Source: Candidatus Saccharibacteria bacterium UBA3218
GTDB lineage: Bacteria; Patescibacteriota; Saccharimonadia; Saccharimonadales; Saccharimonadaceae
NCBI GenBank assembly: GCA_002363125.1
Contig: DEWE01000010.1
Location: forward strand, 1-59,768
DNA: 59,768 nt
Reading direction: 5' to 3'
Shown: piece by piece, positions 24,694 to 33,601 of the stretch
Layout of the letters: each line of letters begins with the position of its first letter
Numbering within the stretch: position 1 is the first letter of the stretch
Position numbers and translations under genes: made by a program
The notes under the pieces: generated by a model
What the model was told of the DNA's origin: nothing
Seen by the model: the letters and a program-made list of their open reading frames with translations, nothing else
Databases searched by the model: none

Positions 24694-25284
24694 TTATTTA
24701 GTTAATTTATCTACTACTGTATTGATCTGCTGAATAAACATAGTGTCACCTACGATACCGACGATACCGGTAAGAATCATCATCCAACCGATAAGTTGGA
24801 CTACAGCACCACTATTAAATGTTACAAACACGCCGAGCGCCAACATCATAATGGCAATGATCAAAATATAGCTCCAGACTTTAACTCCGGCGGAGTGAAG
24901 CTTGATGGCTGTATTGACGCGGACCAAAGCTTCGTAAACCATCCAGATACCAATAATGATGCGGAAAATACTGGCAATATCTTCGCCGATGATAATAGTG
25001 GCAATACCTATAAGTAATGCGACTACGCCAGAGAGGAGTCCATTATTAAAGAAGTCATTTTGACCTTTAACGACAAAATAATTAATAATTTGATAAATCC
25101 CGCTAACGATAAAGATCGTGCCTAAAAGATTTGCGACAACGATGATTGTCATGTCTGGCCATACGACCCACAAAATACCAAAGATCATAATAAGAAGTGA
25201 TTCAATAGCTGATGACCATGCGGATTTTTTGAGATCCCAACCGATTTTTTCGACTGGACGTTTAATAATTTCCACCTTAGACAT
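24694..25284 (-). CDS. HdeD-like (DUF308) membrane protein
   Basis: 196 aa after choosing MSKVEIIKRPVEK as the start: an ATG 60 nt upstream would place the promoter inside the gene. TGATATAAT (25315-25307) and a Shine-Dalgarno AAGGAG lie ahead of 25284. Six helices in repeated pairs (LLIMIFGILWVVWPDMTIIVVANLLGTIF...GIYQII) fit the HdeD/DUF308 family, named after an E. coli acid-resistance protein. Function here unknown. Confidence 0.8.
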   Translation of the reverse strand: MSKVEIIKRPVEKIGWDLKKSAWSSAIESLLIMIFGILWVVWPDMTIIVVANLLGTIFIVSGIYQIINYFVVKGQNDFFNNGLLSGVVALLIGIATIIIGEDIASIFRIIIGIWMVYEALVRVNTAIKLHSAGVKVWSYILIIAIMMLALGVFVTFNSGAVVQLIGWMMILTGIVGIVGDTMFIQQINTVVDKLTK

Positions 25285-25324
25285 AATTTTCTCCTTAGTT
25301 GTTCTAATTATATCACAGATATGG

Positions 25325-25330
25325 TATAAT
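25325..25330 (+). promoter_or_regulatory. -10 box of tRNA-Thr
   Basis: TATAAT preceded by TGG (extended -10), 39 nt before the mature tRNA. It is back to back with the TGATATAAT promoter of the HdeD-like gene at 25307-25315. Confidence 0.7.
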
Positions 25331-25369
25331 TTAGCAAGTGCCATAACCTGAATTGGCTGGCATGAAGGC

Positions 25370-25445
25370 GCCGATGTAGCTCAGTTGGTAGAGCAGCTCA
25401 TTCGTAACGAGCAGGTCACAGGTTCGATCCCTGCCATCGGCTCCA
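25370..25445 (+). tRNA. tRNA-Thr(CGU)
   Basis: Acceptor GCCGATG/CATCGGC, D arm GCTC/GAGC, anticodon loop TTCGTAA (anticodon CGT), T arm ACAGG-TTCGATC-CCTGC, discriminator T, encoded CCA. No clear T-rich terminator follows. The sequence changes directly into the remnant of an oppositely oriented nuclease gene. Confidence 0.95.
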
Positions 25446-25721
25446 AATTCCCGATAAAATCAAAATCATCAGTAATGATGCTTGGATTATGTTTTTTAAT
25501 ATAATTGTCAAACTCTAAAAAATAGTCCACGTTATTTTGGGTGTTGAATTGAATCTCCTAAATAGAAATCCATGATGCGTCAGTTCGTAAAAAGTTTTTG
25601 ATTACTTATATAACAGCTTTAGATCAATATCGTTTGCCTTTTCCTTGTCTAAGTAATCTACTTTCTGGCTGTTATCGTAAAATCCGCCACTGACATTATA
25701 ACTTGCAATTTTTAATTTCAT
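25446..25721 (-). pseudogene. Decayed endonuclease/exonuclease/phosphatase (EEP) family gene
   Basis: A 39-codon frame (25721-25602) starts MKLKIASYNVSGGFYD, the typical EEP beginning, and then stops. Just beyond, in shifted frames, come LTHHGFLFRRFNSTPK and NVDYFLEFDNYIKKHNPSIITDDFDFIG, which match the C-terminal EEP region where H-x-G and GDFN are expected (GDFN reads DDFD). Most of the middle of the gene is missing and a frameshift separates the last pieces. The remnant ends exactly at the 3' end of tRNA-Thr. Confidence 0.75.
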
Positions 25722-25755
25722 GGTTCTCTCTATATTTCTTTAAATTTTCCCTACT

Positions 25756-26256
25756 TTAAAACCATATCAAATAAGTCCCAGCCCCCAATAAGACAATAAT
25801 CAAAATAATCCATATAATGCCACCTCTATCATTCATAATAAACGCGTCTCTAGGATCCGTTGGTTTGTATCCAATCTGATACACTTTACCCTTCTTTTCT
25901 TTTTTATCTGACGAGAATGAACTGGTTATTTCGTAATCATGTTCGTTGACTCTATATTGAATAACAGATGCATATGTTGGTCCACTGTGATCATCTCTAT
26001 AGTCTGTGGGAAAAATTCCTTTCAGAAAACTATATATTTCTCTGGAACCTTCATGTTTATCAAAAAACTCTTCGTTTTTTCTCTCTTTATATTTTATATC
26101 TGACGTATTAACGCTTTTTATAACCTTACCAATCGTTTTATTAAAATTTAATTTTTTTAGCTTTATTAGAATAGTTATCTTTGAAGATACATATAAAATT
26201 AGGAACAAAACACCTATAATGAATGCAATAATTCCGCCGACAAGTTTGCCTTCCAT
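25756..26256 (-). CDS. DUF3592-like membrane protein
   Basis: 166 aa: an N-terminal helix (about 8-33), a soluble middle with YASVIQYRVNEHDYEI...GKVYQIGYKPTDPRDAFI, and a C-terminal helix. This layout fits DUF3592. TGTTATAAT (hexamer 26268-26263) ends 6 nt before the ATG, so it is leaderless. Function unknown. Confidence 0.7.
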   Translation of the reverse strand: MEGKLVGGIIAFIIGVLFLILYVSSKITILIKLKKLNFNKTIGKVIKSVNTSDIKYKERKNEEFFDKHEGSREIYSFLKGIFPTDYRDDHSGPTYASVIQYRVNEHDYEITSSFSSDKKEKKGKVYQIGYKPTDPRDAFIMNDRGGIIWIILIIVLLGAGTYLIWF

Positions 26257-26300
26257 AAAATAATTATAACATCACTACTAAATTCTAGTGGTAGCTTTAT

Positions 26301-27767
26301 CTATTTTTTTGGATTCTTGTCTTGCTTTATCATATTATCGCTAGATCTATTTAATCGATGAAGAAGTTTATGGCGGGCGTGGGAAGTGATAATGCGACTC
26401 AGCCAAGAGGTGTTTGGCTTTTGGTTTTTAGAGGTGAGAATTTCTACTACGTCGCCCTGTTCTAATTTTTTGTTCAAATTGCTCATCTTGCCGTTGATTT
26501 TTACGCCAACTACGTGGTCGCCAATTTCGGAGTGGAGACGATAGGCAAAATCTAGTGGCAAAGCGCCAGTTGGTAAATCTATGATGTCACCCTTTGGCGT
26601 ATAAACAAAGATCTTGTCGGCAAAAAGATTTAATTTGAGCTTTTTGAGGTCTACTTTTTTACCCTCTCTGAGCCTCGCAGCGGTGGTTTGTAGCTCCGTA
26701 ATCCAGAGCAAATTAGTAGGCAAGTGTTCGATCTTCCCTTCTTTGTAATTTTCGGTTAATTTTTGTTCATTGTAATAGAAGCTAGCCGCAAGACCGCGTT
26801 CGGCATATTCGTGCATGGCATGAGTGCGAATCTGGAATTCTACAATATGTTTATCCTTGGTGATAACTGTGGTGTGAAGAGATTGATAACCATTTTGCTT
26901 TGGCATGGCAATATAATCTTTGATACGGCCGTTCATGGGCGTATAAAGCGAGTGAATAATGCCAAGTGTCAAATAACAATCGGTTACGTCATCCACGATA
27001 ATTCTAAGTGCAGTAAGATCATAAATTTCATTAATGTTTTGGTTGTGTTTAGCAAGTTTTTTGTGAAGTGAATAAACTGACTTCACGCGACCAGAGATCT
27101 CAAAATTAATTTTTTCTTTTTTGAGAGCAGCAGAAATCTCTGTTTTGATTTTTTGAAGAGATTTTTCAGCGGATTTATTGTGTCTGGTAATCAAGTTTTT
27201 TAGTTCGTTGAAGCGTTTGGGGTCTACATACTTGAAAGAAAGGTCGGCTAGCTCTACCCGGAGTTGACCCATATTAAGACGGTCTGCTAGTGGCGCAAAA
27301 ACTTCTAGGGTTTCTTTAGCAATCTTTCTTTGTTTATCTGGAGGAAGAGCGGAAAGAGTGCGAATATTATGTAAGCGGTCAGCTAACTTGATGATAAGCA
27401 CTCGGATATCATCGCCAAGAGCAATCATAAGGCGCAAGAAATTATCTCTAGTGGCAGGAAGATAGGTATCTATATCACGCATGCCGGTGCGCGCAGTAGA
27501 AAGTTTCGTGACGCCGTCTACAAGAAAGGCTACTGATTCACCAAAATCTTTACGAATATCATCCAGAGTGAGGCTGGTATCTTCTACTGTATCGTGCAAG
27601 ATGCCCGCGATGATGGTGTCCTCATCCATACCCCAATCTTCGAGAATTTTTTTAACCGCCAGTGGATGAATAATATATGGCTCGCCAGTTTTTCTAAATT
27701 GGCCCTCGTGAGCTTTTTTGGCTACCTCAATAGCGTGTTCTACGCGAGATTCTTCGCTGGTTTTCAT
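26301..27767 (-). CDS. rel: RelA/SpoT-type (p)ppGpp synthetase/hydrolase, ACT-less
   Basis: Stringent-response enzyme. HD hydrolase domain: GQFRKTGEPYIIHPLAV, ILHDTVEDT, KLADRLHNIRTL. Synthetase domain: IYDLTALRIIVDD, then HSLYTPMNGRIKDYIAMPKQNGYQSLHTTV. TGS domain: IFVYTPKGDIIDLPTGALPLDFAYRLHSEIGD. It ends after TGS, so the helical, zinc-finger and ACT domains of long Rel proteins (about 700+ aa) are missing from this 488-aa protein. TGCTATAAT (hexamer 27780-27775) ends 7 nt before the ATG, so it is leaderless. Confidence 0.93.
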   Translation of the reverse strand: MKTSEESRVEHAIEVAKKAHEGQFRKTGEPYIIHPLAVKKILEDWGMDEDTIIAGILHDTVEDTSLTLDDIRKDFGESVAFLVDGVTKLSTARTGMRDIDTYLPATRDNFLRLMIALGDDIRVLIIKLADRLHNIRTLSALPPDKQRKIAKETLEVFAPLADRLNMGQLRVELADLSFKYVDPKRFNELKNLITRHNKSAEKSLQKIKTEISAALKKEKINFEISGRVKSVYSLHKKLAKHNQNINEIYDLTALRIIVDDVTDCYLTLGIIHSLYTPMNGRIKDYIAMPKQNGYQSLHTTVITKDKHIVEFQIRTHAMHEYAERGLAASFYYNEQKLTENYKEGKIEHLPTNLLWITELQTTAARLREGKKVDLKKLKLNLFADKIFVYTPKGDIIDLPTGALPLDFAYRLHSEIGDHVVGVKINGKMSNLNKKLEQGDVVEILTSKNQKPNTSWLSRIITSHARHKLLHRLNRSSDNMIKQDKNPKK

Positions 27768-27802
27768 GCTTTATATTATAGCATCTCTGGCGGGAGATTT
27801 GA

Positions 27803-28648
27803 TTATTTGGATAAAATCTTGATAAGCGCTTTTAACTCTGATTCGTTTTTGCAACGAAAAGTAAGGCTACGACCCTTGATGCGAGCTATGGTATTATATT
27901 TGGCACTGAGAGCGTCTTCTTCCTTACGATAAGCGTCGCGCTTGATAAGTGAAGCTGAAGATTTTTTCTTGTTGTCGGCAAAATAACGCTCTACCCTGCG
28001 TGCCGTCCAGCCTTCAGCGATAATTTTGGGGAGGACTTTTTTGACCATGGTTTCATCGGCCGATACAAGTGGACGCATTACGCCTTCTGAAAGCTTCTCC
28101 TTGACCATGATTTTTTTGACATCTTCTGGGAGATTTAAAAGACGTAGTGTATTCTGAATGGACGCTTCACTCTTTCCTACTTTCGCCGCGATATCTTTTG
28201 AAGACAAATTAAATTGACTTTTTAGTTTGGCGTAGGCAGTAGCGAGTTCGATAGCGTTGAGATCTTCGCGTTGAGCGTTCTCAATGATAGACAACTCTAG
28301 GCGATTTTGAGAATCTAGAGTCCGGATAATGGCTGGGATCTTGTCTAGGCCAGCGATTTTTGAGGCGCGCCAACGACGCTCGCCGGCAACAATTTTGTAT
28401 TTACCATCTTCTTTCGTAACTACTATAGGCTGCAAGACACCATGCTCTTTGATAGAGGCGGCAAGAGCCTCCAAGGCACCTTCGTCAAATTCGCGACGAG
28501 GCTGATTTTCGTCACGAATGATGTCGGCAATTTTTAATTCCTTTAATTCGCTACCTTTCTTATCTTCGGCGGCAGTAATATCAAATTCTTCATCAATCAA
28601 TTCTGTAGGGATAAGGCTTTCAAAACCTCTGCCTAAACCTTTTGCCAT
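27803..28648 (-). CDS. parB: Chromosome partitioning protein ParB
   Basis: 281 aa. GLGRGFESLIP N-terminus, ParB box (IIRDENQPRREFDEGALEALAASIKEHGVLQPIVV, then GERRWRA), and a helix-turn-helix (AKVGKSEASIQNTLRLLNLPE). CTP-dependent DNA clamp binding at parS. Overlaps parA by 1 bp. I found no canonical parS (TGTTTCACGTGAAACA) in the window. Confidence 0.95.
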   Translation of the reverse strand: MAKGLGRGFESLIPTELIDEEFDITAAEDKKGSELKELKIADIIRDENQPRREFDEGALEALAASIKEHGVLQPIVVTKEDGKYKIVAGERRWRASKIAGLDKIPAIIRTLDSQNRLELSIIENAQREDLNAIELATAYAKLKSQFNLSSKDIAAKVGKSEASIQNTLRLLNLPEDVKKIMVKEKLSEGVMRPLVSADETMVKKVLPKIIAEGWTARRVERYFADNKKKSSASLIKRDAYRKEEDALSAKYNTIARIKGRSLTFRCKNESELKALIKILSK

Positions 28649-29424
28649 TATTTGATCCTTTCTTCTACTTCTTTAGTAAACTCTTTATAGGCTTTAGCAC
28701 CTTTACTAAATTTGTCGTATGCACCAACTGGCACACCGTGGCTCGGTGCTTCGGCTACACGAACATTGCGCGGAATAGTCGTTTTAAAAGTAAGTTTTTT
28801 GAAATATTTTTCAATCTCGGAAAAAACCTGAGCGGAAAGACTAGTGCGTTTGTCATACATAGTAGCGACGACACCAAGTAATTTGAGATCTGGATTGGCT
28901 TGTTTCATAACTAATTTCATGGACTCCAAAAGCTGCGCCACGCCTTCCAGCGCATAAAATTCGGTCTGAACTGGAAGAAGCAAATAGTTTGATGCGATCA
29001 TGCCATTGACCGTAAGAAGAGACAGAGACGGTGGGAGATCTATAATAATACAATCATAATTTTCTATTACCGAACGCACTGCATCGCGGAGCCGAACAAA
29101 TTTGCGTTGCATACTAGTAATTTCTACCTCGGCATTGGCAAGTTCTGGAGTGGCTGGAGCTAGATCAAAGTTTTTGTACTTAGTGGGACGAATGGCTTCG
29201 GAGAGAGTAGCTGAGCCCAGAATAACTTCTGTCATAGTAATACCGAGGGCCTGCTTATCGGTTTTTTCGATACCGAGACCAGAAGTGGCGTTACCCTGTG
29301 GGTCAAAATCTATAAGGAGAGTCCTTTTTTTGTCTTTAGCAAGATAGTAAGATAAGTTCACGGCAGTAGTGGTTTTGCCGACACCACCCTTTTGATTAGT
29401 CACACAGATTACCTTCGCACTCAT
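28648..29424 (-). CDS. parA: Chromosome partitioning ATPase ParA/Soj
   Basis: 258 aa. Deviant Walker A NQKGGVGKTTTAVNLSYYLA, then DFDPQGNATSGLGI and IIDLPPSLSLLTVN: a chromosomal Soj-type ParA. TGTTATAAT (hexamer 29439-29434) ends 9 nt before the ATG, so it is probably leaderless. parB follows directly. Confidence 0.96.
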   Translation of the reverse strand: MSAKVICVTNQKGGVGKTTTAVNLSYYLAKDKKRTLLIDFDPQGNATSGLGIEKTDKQALGITMTEVILGSATLSEAIRPTKYKNFDLAPATPELANAEVEITSMQRKFVRLRDAVRSVIENYDCIIIDLPPSLSLLTVNGMIASNYLLLPVQTEFYALEGVAQLLESMKLVMKQANPDLKLLGVVATMYDKRTSLSAQVFSEIEKYFKKLTFKTTIPRNVRVAEAPSHGVPVGAYDKFSKGAKAYKEFTKEVEERIK

Positions 29425-29461
29425 AATGCTTATATTATAACACGAAAGTATAAAATGAAAA

Positions 29462-29562
29462 AGTGACTAAAATTTTCAAAGCGTGCCCTTCGGGCACGCT
29501 CCGGGCCGCTCTGGCCAAGCCTTCATGTCCCTTAGGACACACTTTCGAAAATTTTAGTCACT
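29462..29562. repeat. Long palindromic element between rplU and parA
   Basis: Perfect 16-bp arms (29462-29477 and 29547-29562, AGTGACTAAAATTTTC and its complement). The right arm overlaps the rplU stop codon. Inside are GC-rich hairpins (GCGTGCCC-TTC-GGGCACGC). It could work as a terminator for rplU, but there is no T run after the stem. Confidence 0.7.
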
Positions 29563-29869
29563 ATCCAATTTTTACAATCTGGATTTCGGAGTATTTTTGG
29601 CGGTGGCCAGTCTCTTTGTGGACGCGCTTCTTGGCTTTGTAGCGGATAACGCGGACCTTGTCGCCTTTAACTTCTGGTTTAACCACTTTGGCCGAAACTT
29701 TTACGCCTTTAACTGTAGGTGTGCCGACAGTGGTTTTGTCGCCATCAATTACGAGTAAAGCATCAGTCTCGAGCTCTTTGGTTCCTTCCGGGAGGAGGTC
29801 CACCCGTAGGGTCTCTTTTTCCTCAACGAGATATTGCTTCCCGCCAACGAGGATAACTGCTTTCTTCAT
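29561..29869 (-). CDS. rplU: Ribosomal protein bL21
   Basis: 102-aa 50S protein: VGGKQYLVEEKETLRVDLLPEGTKELETDALLVIDGD at the start and YKAKKRVHKETGHRQKYSEIQI at the end. The usual rplU-rpmA pairing is broken: no bL27 gene follows. Promoter TGGTATAAT about 30 nt upstream with Shine-Dalgarno AAGGAA, so it has a short leader. Confidence 0.96.
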   Translation of the reverse strand: MKKAVILVGGKQYLVEEKETLRVDLLPEGTKELETDALLVIDGDKTTVGTPTVKGVKVSAKVVKPEVKGDKVRVIRYKAKKRVHKETGHRQKYSEIQIVKIG

Positions 29870-29894
29870 ATTATTCCTTTTTTAGTTCGTTCTA

Positions 29895-31280
29895 TTATAC
29901 CATATCATCTGGTTTTTGGGAAGAGTCTTTGCCGGAAACTACATCTTCAACGGTTTTTAAAGTCTTTCTTGTACGGTAGAAGTAGAAACCACCACCACTA
30001 ATACCAGCGACAACGACAATAGCCAAAATGATTTCTAGTGGGCCCGTGTTTGGAAGCTCTTTACACCCTTCCATCTCTGGGTTGGTTTTGCAGTTTTTTT
30101 CTGGTTCTCCAGGTTTTTCGCATCCATCAAGGCTAGGGTTGGTCTCACAATTGTCTAGTGGCGTTTCTGGTTCTTCACAATCAGTCTTTTTAACAATTAC
30201 GGAAGCAGAGTCGCTCCTACTGTCTCCAGAAGTAGATTCGCTATCGTAAGTGAGGGTGGCATTATTTAGAAGCTCTGTGCCAGTACAATCAAAATCACTC
30301 CCTGCCACCGCACGATAAGTAATATAGACAGTGTTACCAGTACCGATAGTGCCGAGGTTGTATCCGGCACCGACGATATTATCAGAAAGCGAATCCCAAG
30401 TGGTAGCTTCGTTAGCACTAAGCTGTACGCTGCCCGATACCAAGGTAAGACCAGCCGGCAAAGTGTCTTTTATCGTGGCGTTAGTTAATGCGACGTCTCC
30501 AGTATTGGCAATCGTAAGTTTAAAGGTTACTTCTTCACCAGGAGCAATATTGGCACTTTCGTTAAAATTGGTGCCATCCTTAGAGACGGTTTTATCGATC
30601 GAACCGCCCAATTCTTCGGCTTGCAAAACATAAGTGACGACACCGTGATATTCTTCACAACCCGGGATCACACCATTTAGAGCGTTTAGGCCAAGCAAAG
30701 TTCCATCCTCAGTAAATAAGCTAGACGGCATTACTGCCCCGTTGGCTCCCCAATCACTATAAATATGCGCCGAACCTGGCACATAACGAAGTAAGACTTT
30801 TTCTGTGGAAGTGGTCATATAAGCTTCGTCCCAGACTGATGTTGGATTTGAATTATCTGCAGTGATGGTGGCAGAAATTGATCCTTCGCTAGAGGGTGTT
30901 AACACAGTAGAAAAAGTAGAGGACATACGAGTACGCAAAGCTACACCTAGATGGTCGTGAGCGGAATCATTGAGAGTAGCAGAAGCATTATTATGAAAAT
31001 AAATGTACACGAGGTACTGGCGCCCGGGGACAACTGTCACCTCATTTTTAAGATCCGTAACCTTAGCGTCAATTTCGCCAACGCGAACAAAATCACGTTC
31101 ATCGCCAATAGTTGGATTATTGGTGATAGAATTGAATGTCGGGTAGGGGGCTGGCGATTCCATGGTAAACGTAGCCCTTTCTGGGCCCCAGGCTAGAGCA
31201 GATTGAAAGCTAACAGAAATACTGGCAACTAGCATCAATATTAGGAGTCTAAGTTTGGTTTTGAGTGTGATTTTTTTCAT
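29895..31280 (-). CDS. LPxTG-type surface protein with DUF11-like repeat
   Basis: 461 aa. Signal peptide (residues about 1-30, ending SFQSALA), a long extracellular region, a DUF11-type beta domain (FKLTIANTGDVALTNATIKDTLPAGLTLVSGSVQ, near 260-300), and a Pro/Glu/Cys-rich spacer with repeated CETNPSLDGCEKP-like units. Then ELPNTG (near 410), a membrane helix and a 27-residue tail. LPNTG is a sortase signal. The tail is longer and less purely basic than usual. No sortase gene is in the window. Heads a group of exported or unknown proteins running up to 33461. Confidence 0.85.
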   Translation of the reverse strand: MKKITLKTKLRLLILMLVASISVSFQSALAWGPERATFTMESPAPYPTFNSITNNPTIGDERDFVRVGEIDAKVTDLKNEVTVVPGRQYLVYIYFHNNASATLNDSAHDHLGVALRTRMSSTFSTVLTPSSEGSISATITADNSNPTSVWDEAYMTTSTEKVLLRYVPGSAHIYSDWGANGAVMPSSLFTEDGTLLGLNALNGVIPGCEEYHGVVTYVLQAEELGGSIDKTVSKDGTNFNESANIAPGEEVTFKLTIANTGDVALTNATIKDTLPAGLTLVSGSVQLSANEATTWDSLSDNIVGAGYNLGTIGTGNTVYITYRAVAGSDFDCTGTELLNNATLTYDSESTSGDSRSDSASVIVKKTDCEEPETPLDNCETNPSLDGCEKPGEPEKNCKTNPEMEGCKELPNTGPLEIILAIVVVAGISGGGFYFYRTRKTLKTVEDVVSGKDSSQKPDDMV

Positions 31281-31298
31281 TTTTTCCTTTCTCCATCC

Positions 31299-32654
31299 TT
31301 AATTAATTCCCAATCCGGACAAAACATCGGCGCGATCTGCACCCCCAGTCGGAGCCTGATCATATGGCGTCTCGTTGGCATCAGCCTCAGCTTGAGCTTG
31401 TTCGTTTGATTTTACTGGAGCATACTCATTGGCGTTGGCTCCACCGCGATCTTCACTATAATTATTGGATCCGTTCTGGACTGGTTCGGCATCTTTTGAG
31501 CCTTCATTTTGAACGGTCTCTGCTCCTGTGCTGCCACTAGAAGATGGTTTTTCCGTAAGATCTTCATTGCTAACGCCTTGGTTTGGGGTAACCGAAACTT
31601 TTTCGGTGCCAACAGCATCCTCAATAGCCTGGTTAATTTGTTTATCTATACGTTTAAGATTGTTTGGGTCTTTTGCCTTAAGTTTTTCTGGCTCTCCTGG
31701 TTCCCAAGGTGGACTATCTGGAACTTTTGGCATATCAGTATAGACATGGGGATTACTGCTAACAACCTGGTTACAACCCTTATAGCCAACTATATATCCA
31801 TTAGTATCACGAACTGGGGTCATTTTGACGTTCATATGACCGATCTCGTTGCCATTTTCATCTGTCCAATAGAATTGCATAACCCTAAGGTCGCTTTCGT
31901 TGGTAGTACAAGCGACCACCTCCATATTGTCGTGCGTGATACTATCTTCAGGATTTTTTAATCTCATATATGCGTTGTTTTGCGTGCCATTAATAGTGGC
32001 TTCCCTAGTGAAAGCTTTATCTATAGTTTCATCAAATTGTTTTTCCATTTCCTCATATTGCGCATCAGGCAAACCCTCGAGCCTTTTTTCGGTTTCCAAA
32101 ATAGTAAGACCTTTAAAACCTTCCGGCTGTAAATTTTCTGGTAAATTGGCGAGGTAATCTGCAAAGCTTTCTACTTGATTATGCGCGGTGTATTTAACCA
32201 TTTCGCATTCATCATCATCGCAAACTTCAGCTACCTCGCTAGCAGATGCAAAGTCATATTTTCCACCTTTATCCCCAGAAAGCCACATGCCTTTTTCGCC
32301 GTATCCGTCGTAGATACCTATTTGTTCATTTTGCTCACCGACAATTGAGGTGTTAGCCTCAGCACTAGACAGATTGGCGCTAGGCAGACTAGCTACCAGA
32401 CCGGCAACTCCAGCCGCCCCAACGACTAAACCAGTAGCGACCGCAACATAGCCAGGATGTTCTTGAGCTTTTTTGTATATTCTTGTAATAAGTGCTTCTT
32501 TACTTTGTTCTGGAGACGATTTTTGATTAGCTACAGATTCTCTAGTCTTGGCTCCACGTTCCTGATAAGTCGATCTTGGAGTTTTGATTTTTTCACTTGC
32601 GGTATTAACTTCTTCGACTGGTGGTTTTTGCCTTTCAAACTCGTGGCTATTCAT
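31299..32654 (-). CDS. Single-pass exported protein, unknown
   Basis: 451 aa. Cytoplasmic N-terminus of ~65 polar residues, one helix (GYVAVATGLVVGAAGVAGLVA, near 70-90), then a predicted extracellular part with four cysteines (VCDDDECEM, ACTT, GCNQ) and an Asn/Ser/Glu-rich end. No family recognised. Its ATG overlaps the stop of the 109-aa gene by 8 bp after AGGAGG, so the two are coupled. Confidence 0.7.
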   Translation of the reverse strand: MNSHEFERQKPPVEEVNTASEKIKTPRSTYQERGAKTRESVANQKSSPEQSKEALITRIYKKAQEHPGYVAVATGLVVGAAGVAGLVASLPSANLSSAEANTSIVGEQNEQIGIYDGYGEKGMWLSGDKGGKYDFASASEVAEVCDDDECEMVKYTAHNQVESFADYLANLPENLQPEGFKGLTILETEKRLEGLPDAQYEEMEKQFDETIDKAFTREATINGTQNNAYMRLKNPEDSITHDNMEVVACTTNESDLRVMQFYWTDENGNEIGHMNVKMTPVRDTNGYIVGYKGCNQVVSSNPHVYTDMPKVPDSPPWEPGEPEKLKAKDPNNLKRIDKQINQAIEDAVGTEKVSVTPNQGVSNEDLTEKPSSSGSTGAETVQNEGSKDAEPVQNGSNNYSEDRGGANANEYAPVKSNEQAQAEADANETPYDQAPTGGADRADVLSGLGIN

Positions 32655-32976
32655 CTTGACCTCCTAGAAACTTTTTAGTAAAAGCATTGAGCGTGTCATC
32701 GGTGACTTTTTGTAAATCTACTCCAGAATCGCTAAAGAATCTTTGGAAAATATCTGGTGATGTGTTTTTGTCGTCTAAGAGGTTTTCAAACTCTGCTAGT
32801 TTCTCTGTAGGTAAACTATTAAAAATCGCTACGTTTATACTGTTGTCTAAATCTTTCATGGTTTTTGACCTGAAATCATTTAACTCTTCGGCAGTGTTTG
32901 CCGATAATGGTTTCTTTTTCATGAGTTCGTCGACAAACTGTCCTAGAACTTCTTGATCTATTATGTAGCTATTCAT
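32647..32976 (-). CDS. Small helical protein, DUF5663-like
   Basis: 109 aa, soluble and mostly helical (EVLGQFVDELMKKKPLSANTAEELNDFRSKTMKDLDNSINVAIFNSLP). The pattern recalls the DUF5663 proteins of candidate-phyla genomes, but I cannot confirm it. Translationally coupled to the exported protein downstream. Confidence 0.55.
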   Translation of the reverse strand: MNSYIIDQEVLGQFVDELMKKKPLSANTAEELNDFRSKTMKDLDNSINVAIFNSLPTEKLAEFENLLDDKNTSPDIFQRFFSDSGVDLQKVTDDTLNAFTKKFLGGQDE

Positions 32977-33069
32977 GACGATTTTTTATTTTATAATGTT
33001 TGACCTTTCTGGTTTTAGTTTAACATAACCTTTTCTAAAGTCAACTCTTGAAATAAGATATAGTACTCT

Positions 33070-33104
33070 AATAAAAAACCGAACTAACTGTTCGGTTTTT
33101 TATT
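33070..33104 (-). terminator. Strong terminator of the 71-aa gene
   Basis: Perfect 15-bp stem AATAAAAAACCGAAC/GTTCGGTTTTTTATT with a 5-nt loop, about 140 nt after the stop of the 71-aa gene on the minus strand. 33105-33245 holds only its AT-rich 3' region. Confidence 0.8.
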
Positions 33105-33245
33105 GTAATTTATGGTCTTTGCTTTTTATATTTTTAATATCTCTTATAAATAATCTTCCCTTAAATAATATAATTGTTTTACTAAAGATATTTCGTTACA
33201 TTGGTAGATCCTTTCTGTTTGTTTTGGAAAACTTATGACTCAATA

Positions 33246-33461
33246 TTAGGCTGCAAGTTTTTCGTTTTTGGAGAAAATATTCAAAACATTATGGCCAATT
33301 TTCCTATCCTTAATCCTTTTAATACTTTCTTCTGAGATCTCGCTTGGAGATACATATTCCATCTCTTGTTTTTTTGTCCCGTAAGTTTCGTAATCCAGTC
33401 CTGCATCGTCTTTCCAATCCGCATCTATTACTTGTTTTGGTAATTTTAATTTTTCTGTCAT
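33246..33461 (-). CDS. 71-aa hypothetical protein under a consensus promoter
   Basis: Polar, acidic in the middle (DADWKDDAGLDYETYG) and basic near the end (IKRIKDRKIGHNVLNIFSKNEK). No family recognised. It has a very good promoter (33560-33532), a Shine-Dalgarno (AAAAGGAAAACC) and its own terminator, so it is likely a highly expressed monocistronic gene. Confidence 0.65.
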   Translation of the reverse strand: MTEKLKLPKQVIDADWKDDAGLDYETYGTKKQEMEYVSPSEISEESIKRIKDRKIGHNVLNIFSKNEKLAA

Positions 33462-33531
33462 GGTTTTCCTTTTTGTTTTAGTTTTGATTTTTGTTTGTTA
33501 GAATTTTTATTTTATTTTCTAACTTGATTTT

Positions 33532-33560
33532 AGTGTAGCACACTTTTTCTATTTTGTCAA
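33532..33560 (-). promoter_or_regulatory. Consensus promoter of the 71-aa gene
   Basis: TTGACA (33560-33555), 17 bp, TACACT (33537-33532) with TG one base upstream. It predicts a leader of about 60 AT-rich nt with the hairpin TTAGAA/TTCTAA. Confidence 0.75.
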
Positions 33561-33601
33561 TACTATTTATGCTTAAAATATAGTGATTCGTCAAATTAAC
33601 A

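Noticed and set aside
27803..29424. Possible origin region because of parAB and gyrBA
   Set aside because: No parS, DnaA-box cluster, dnaA, dnaN or rpmH in the window.
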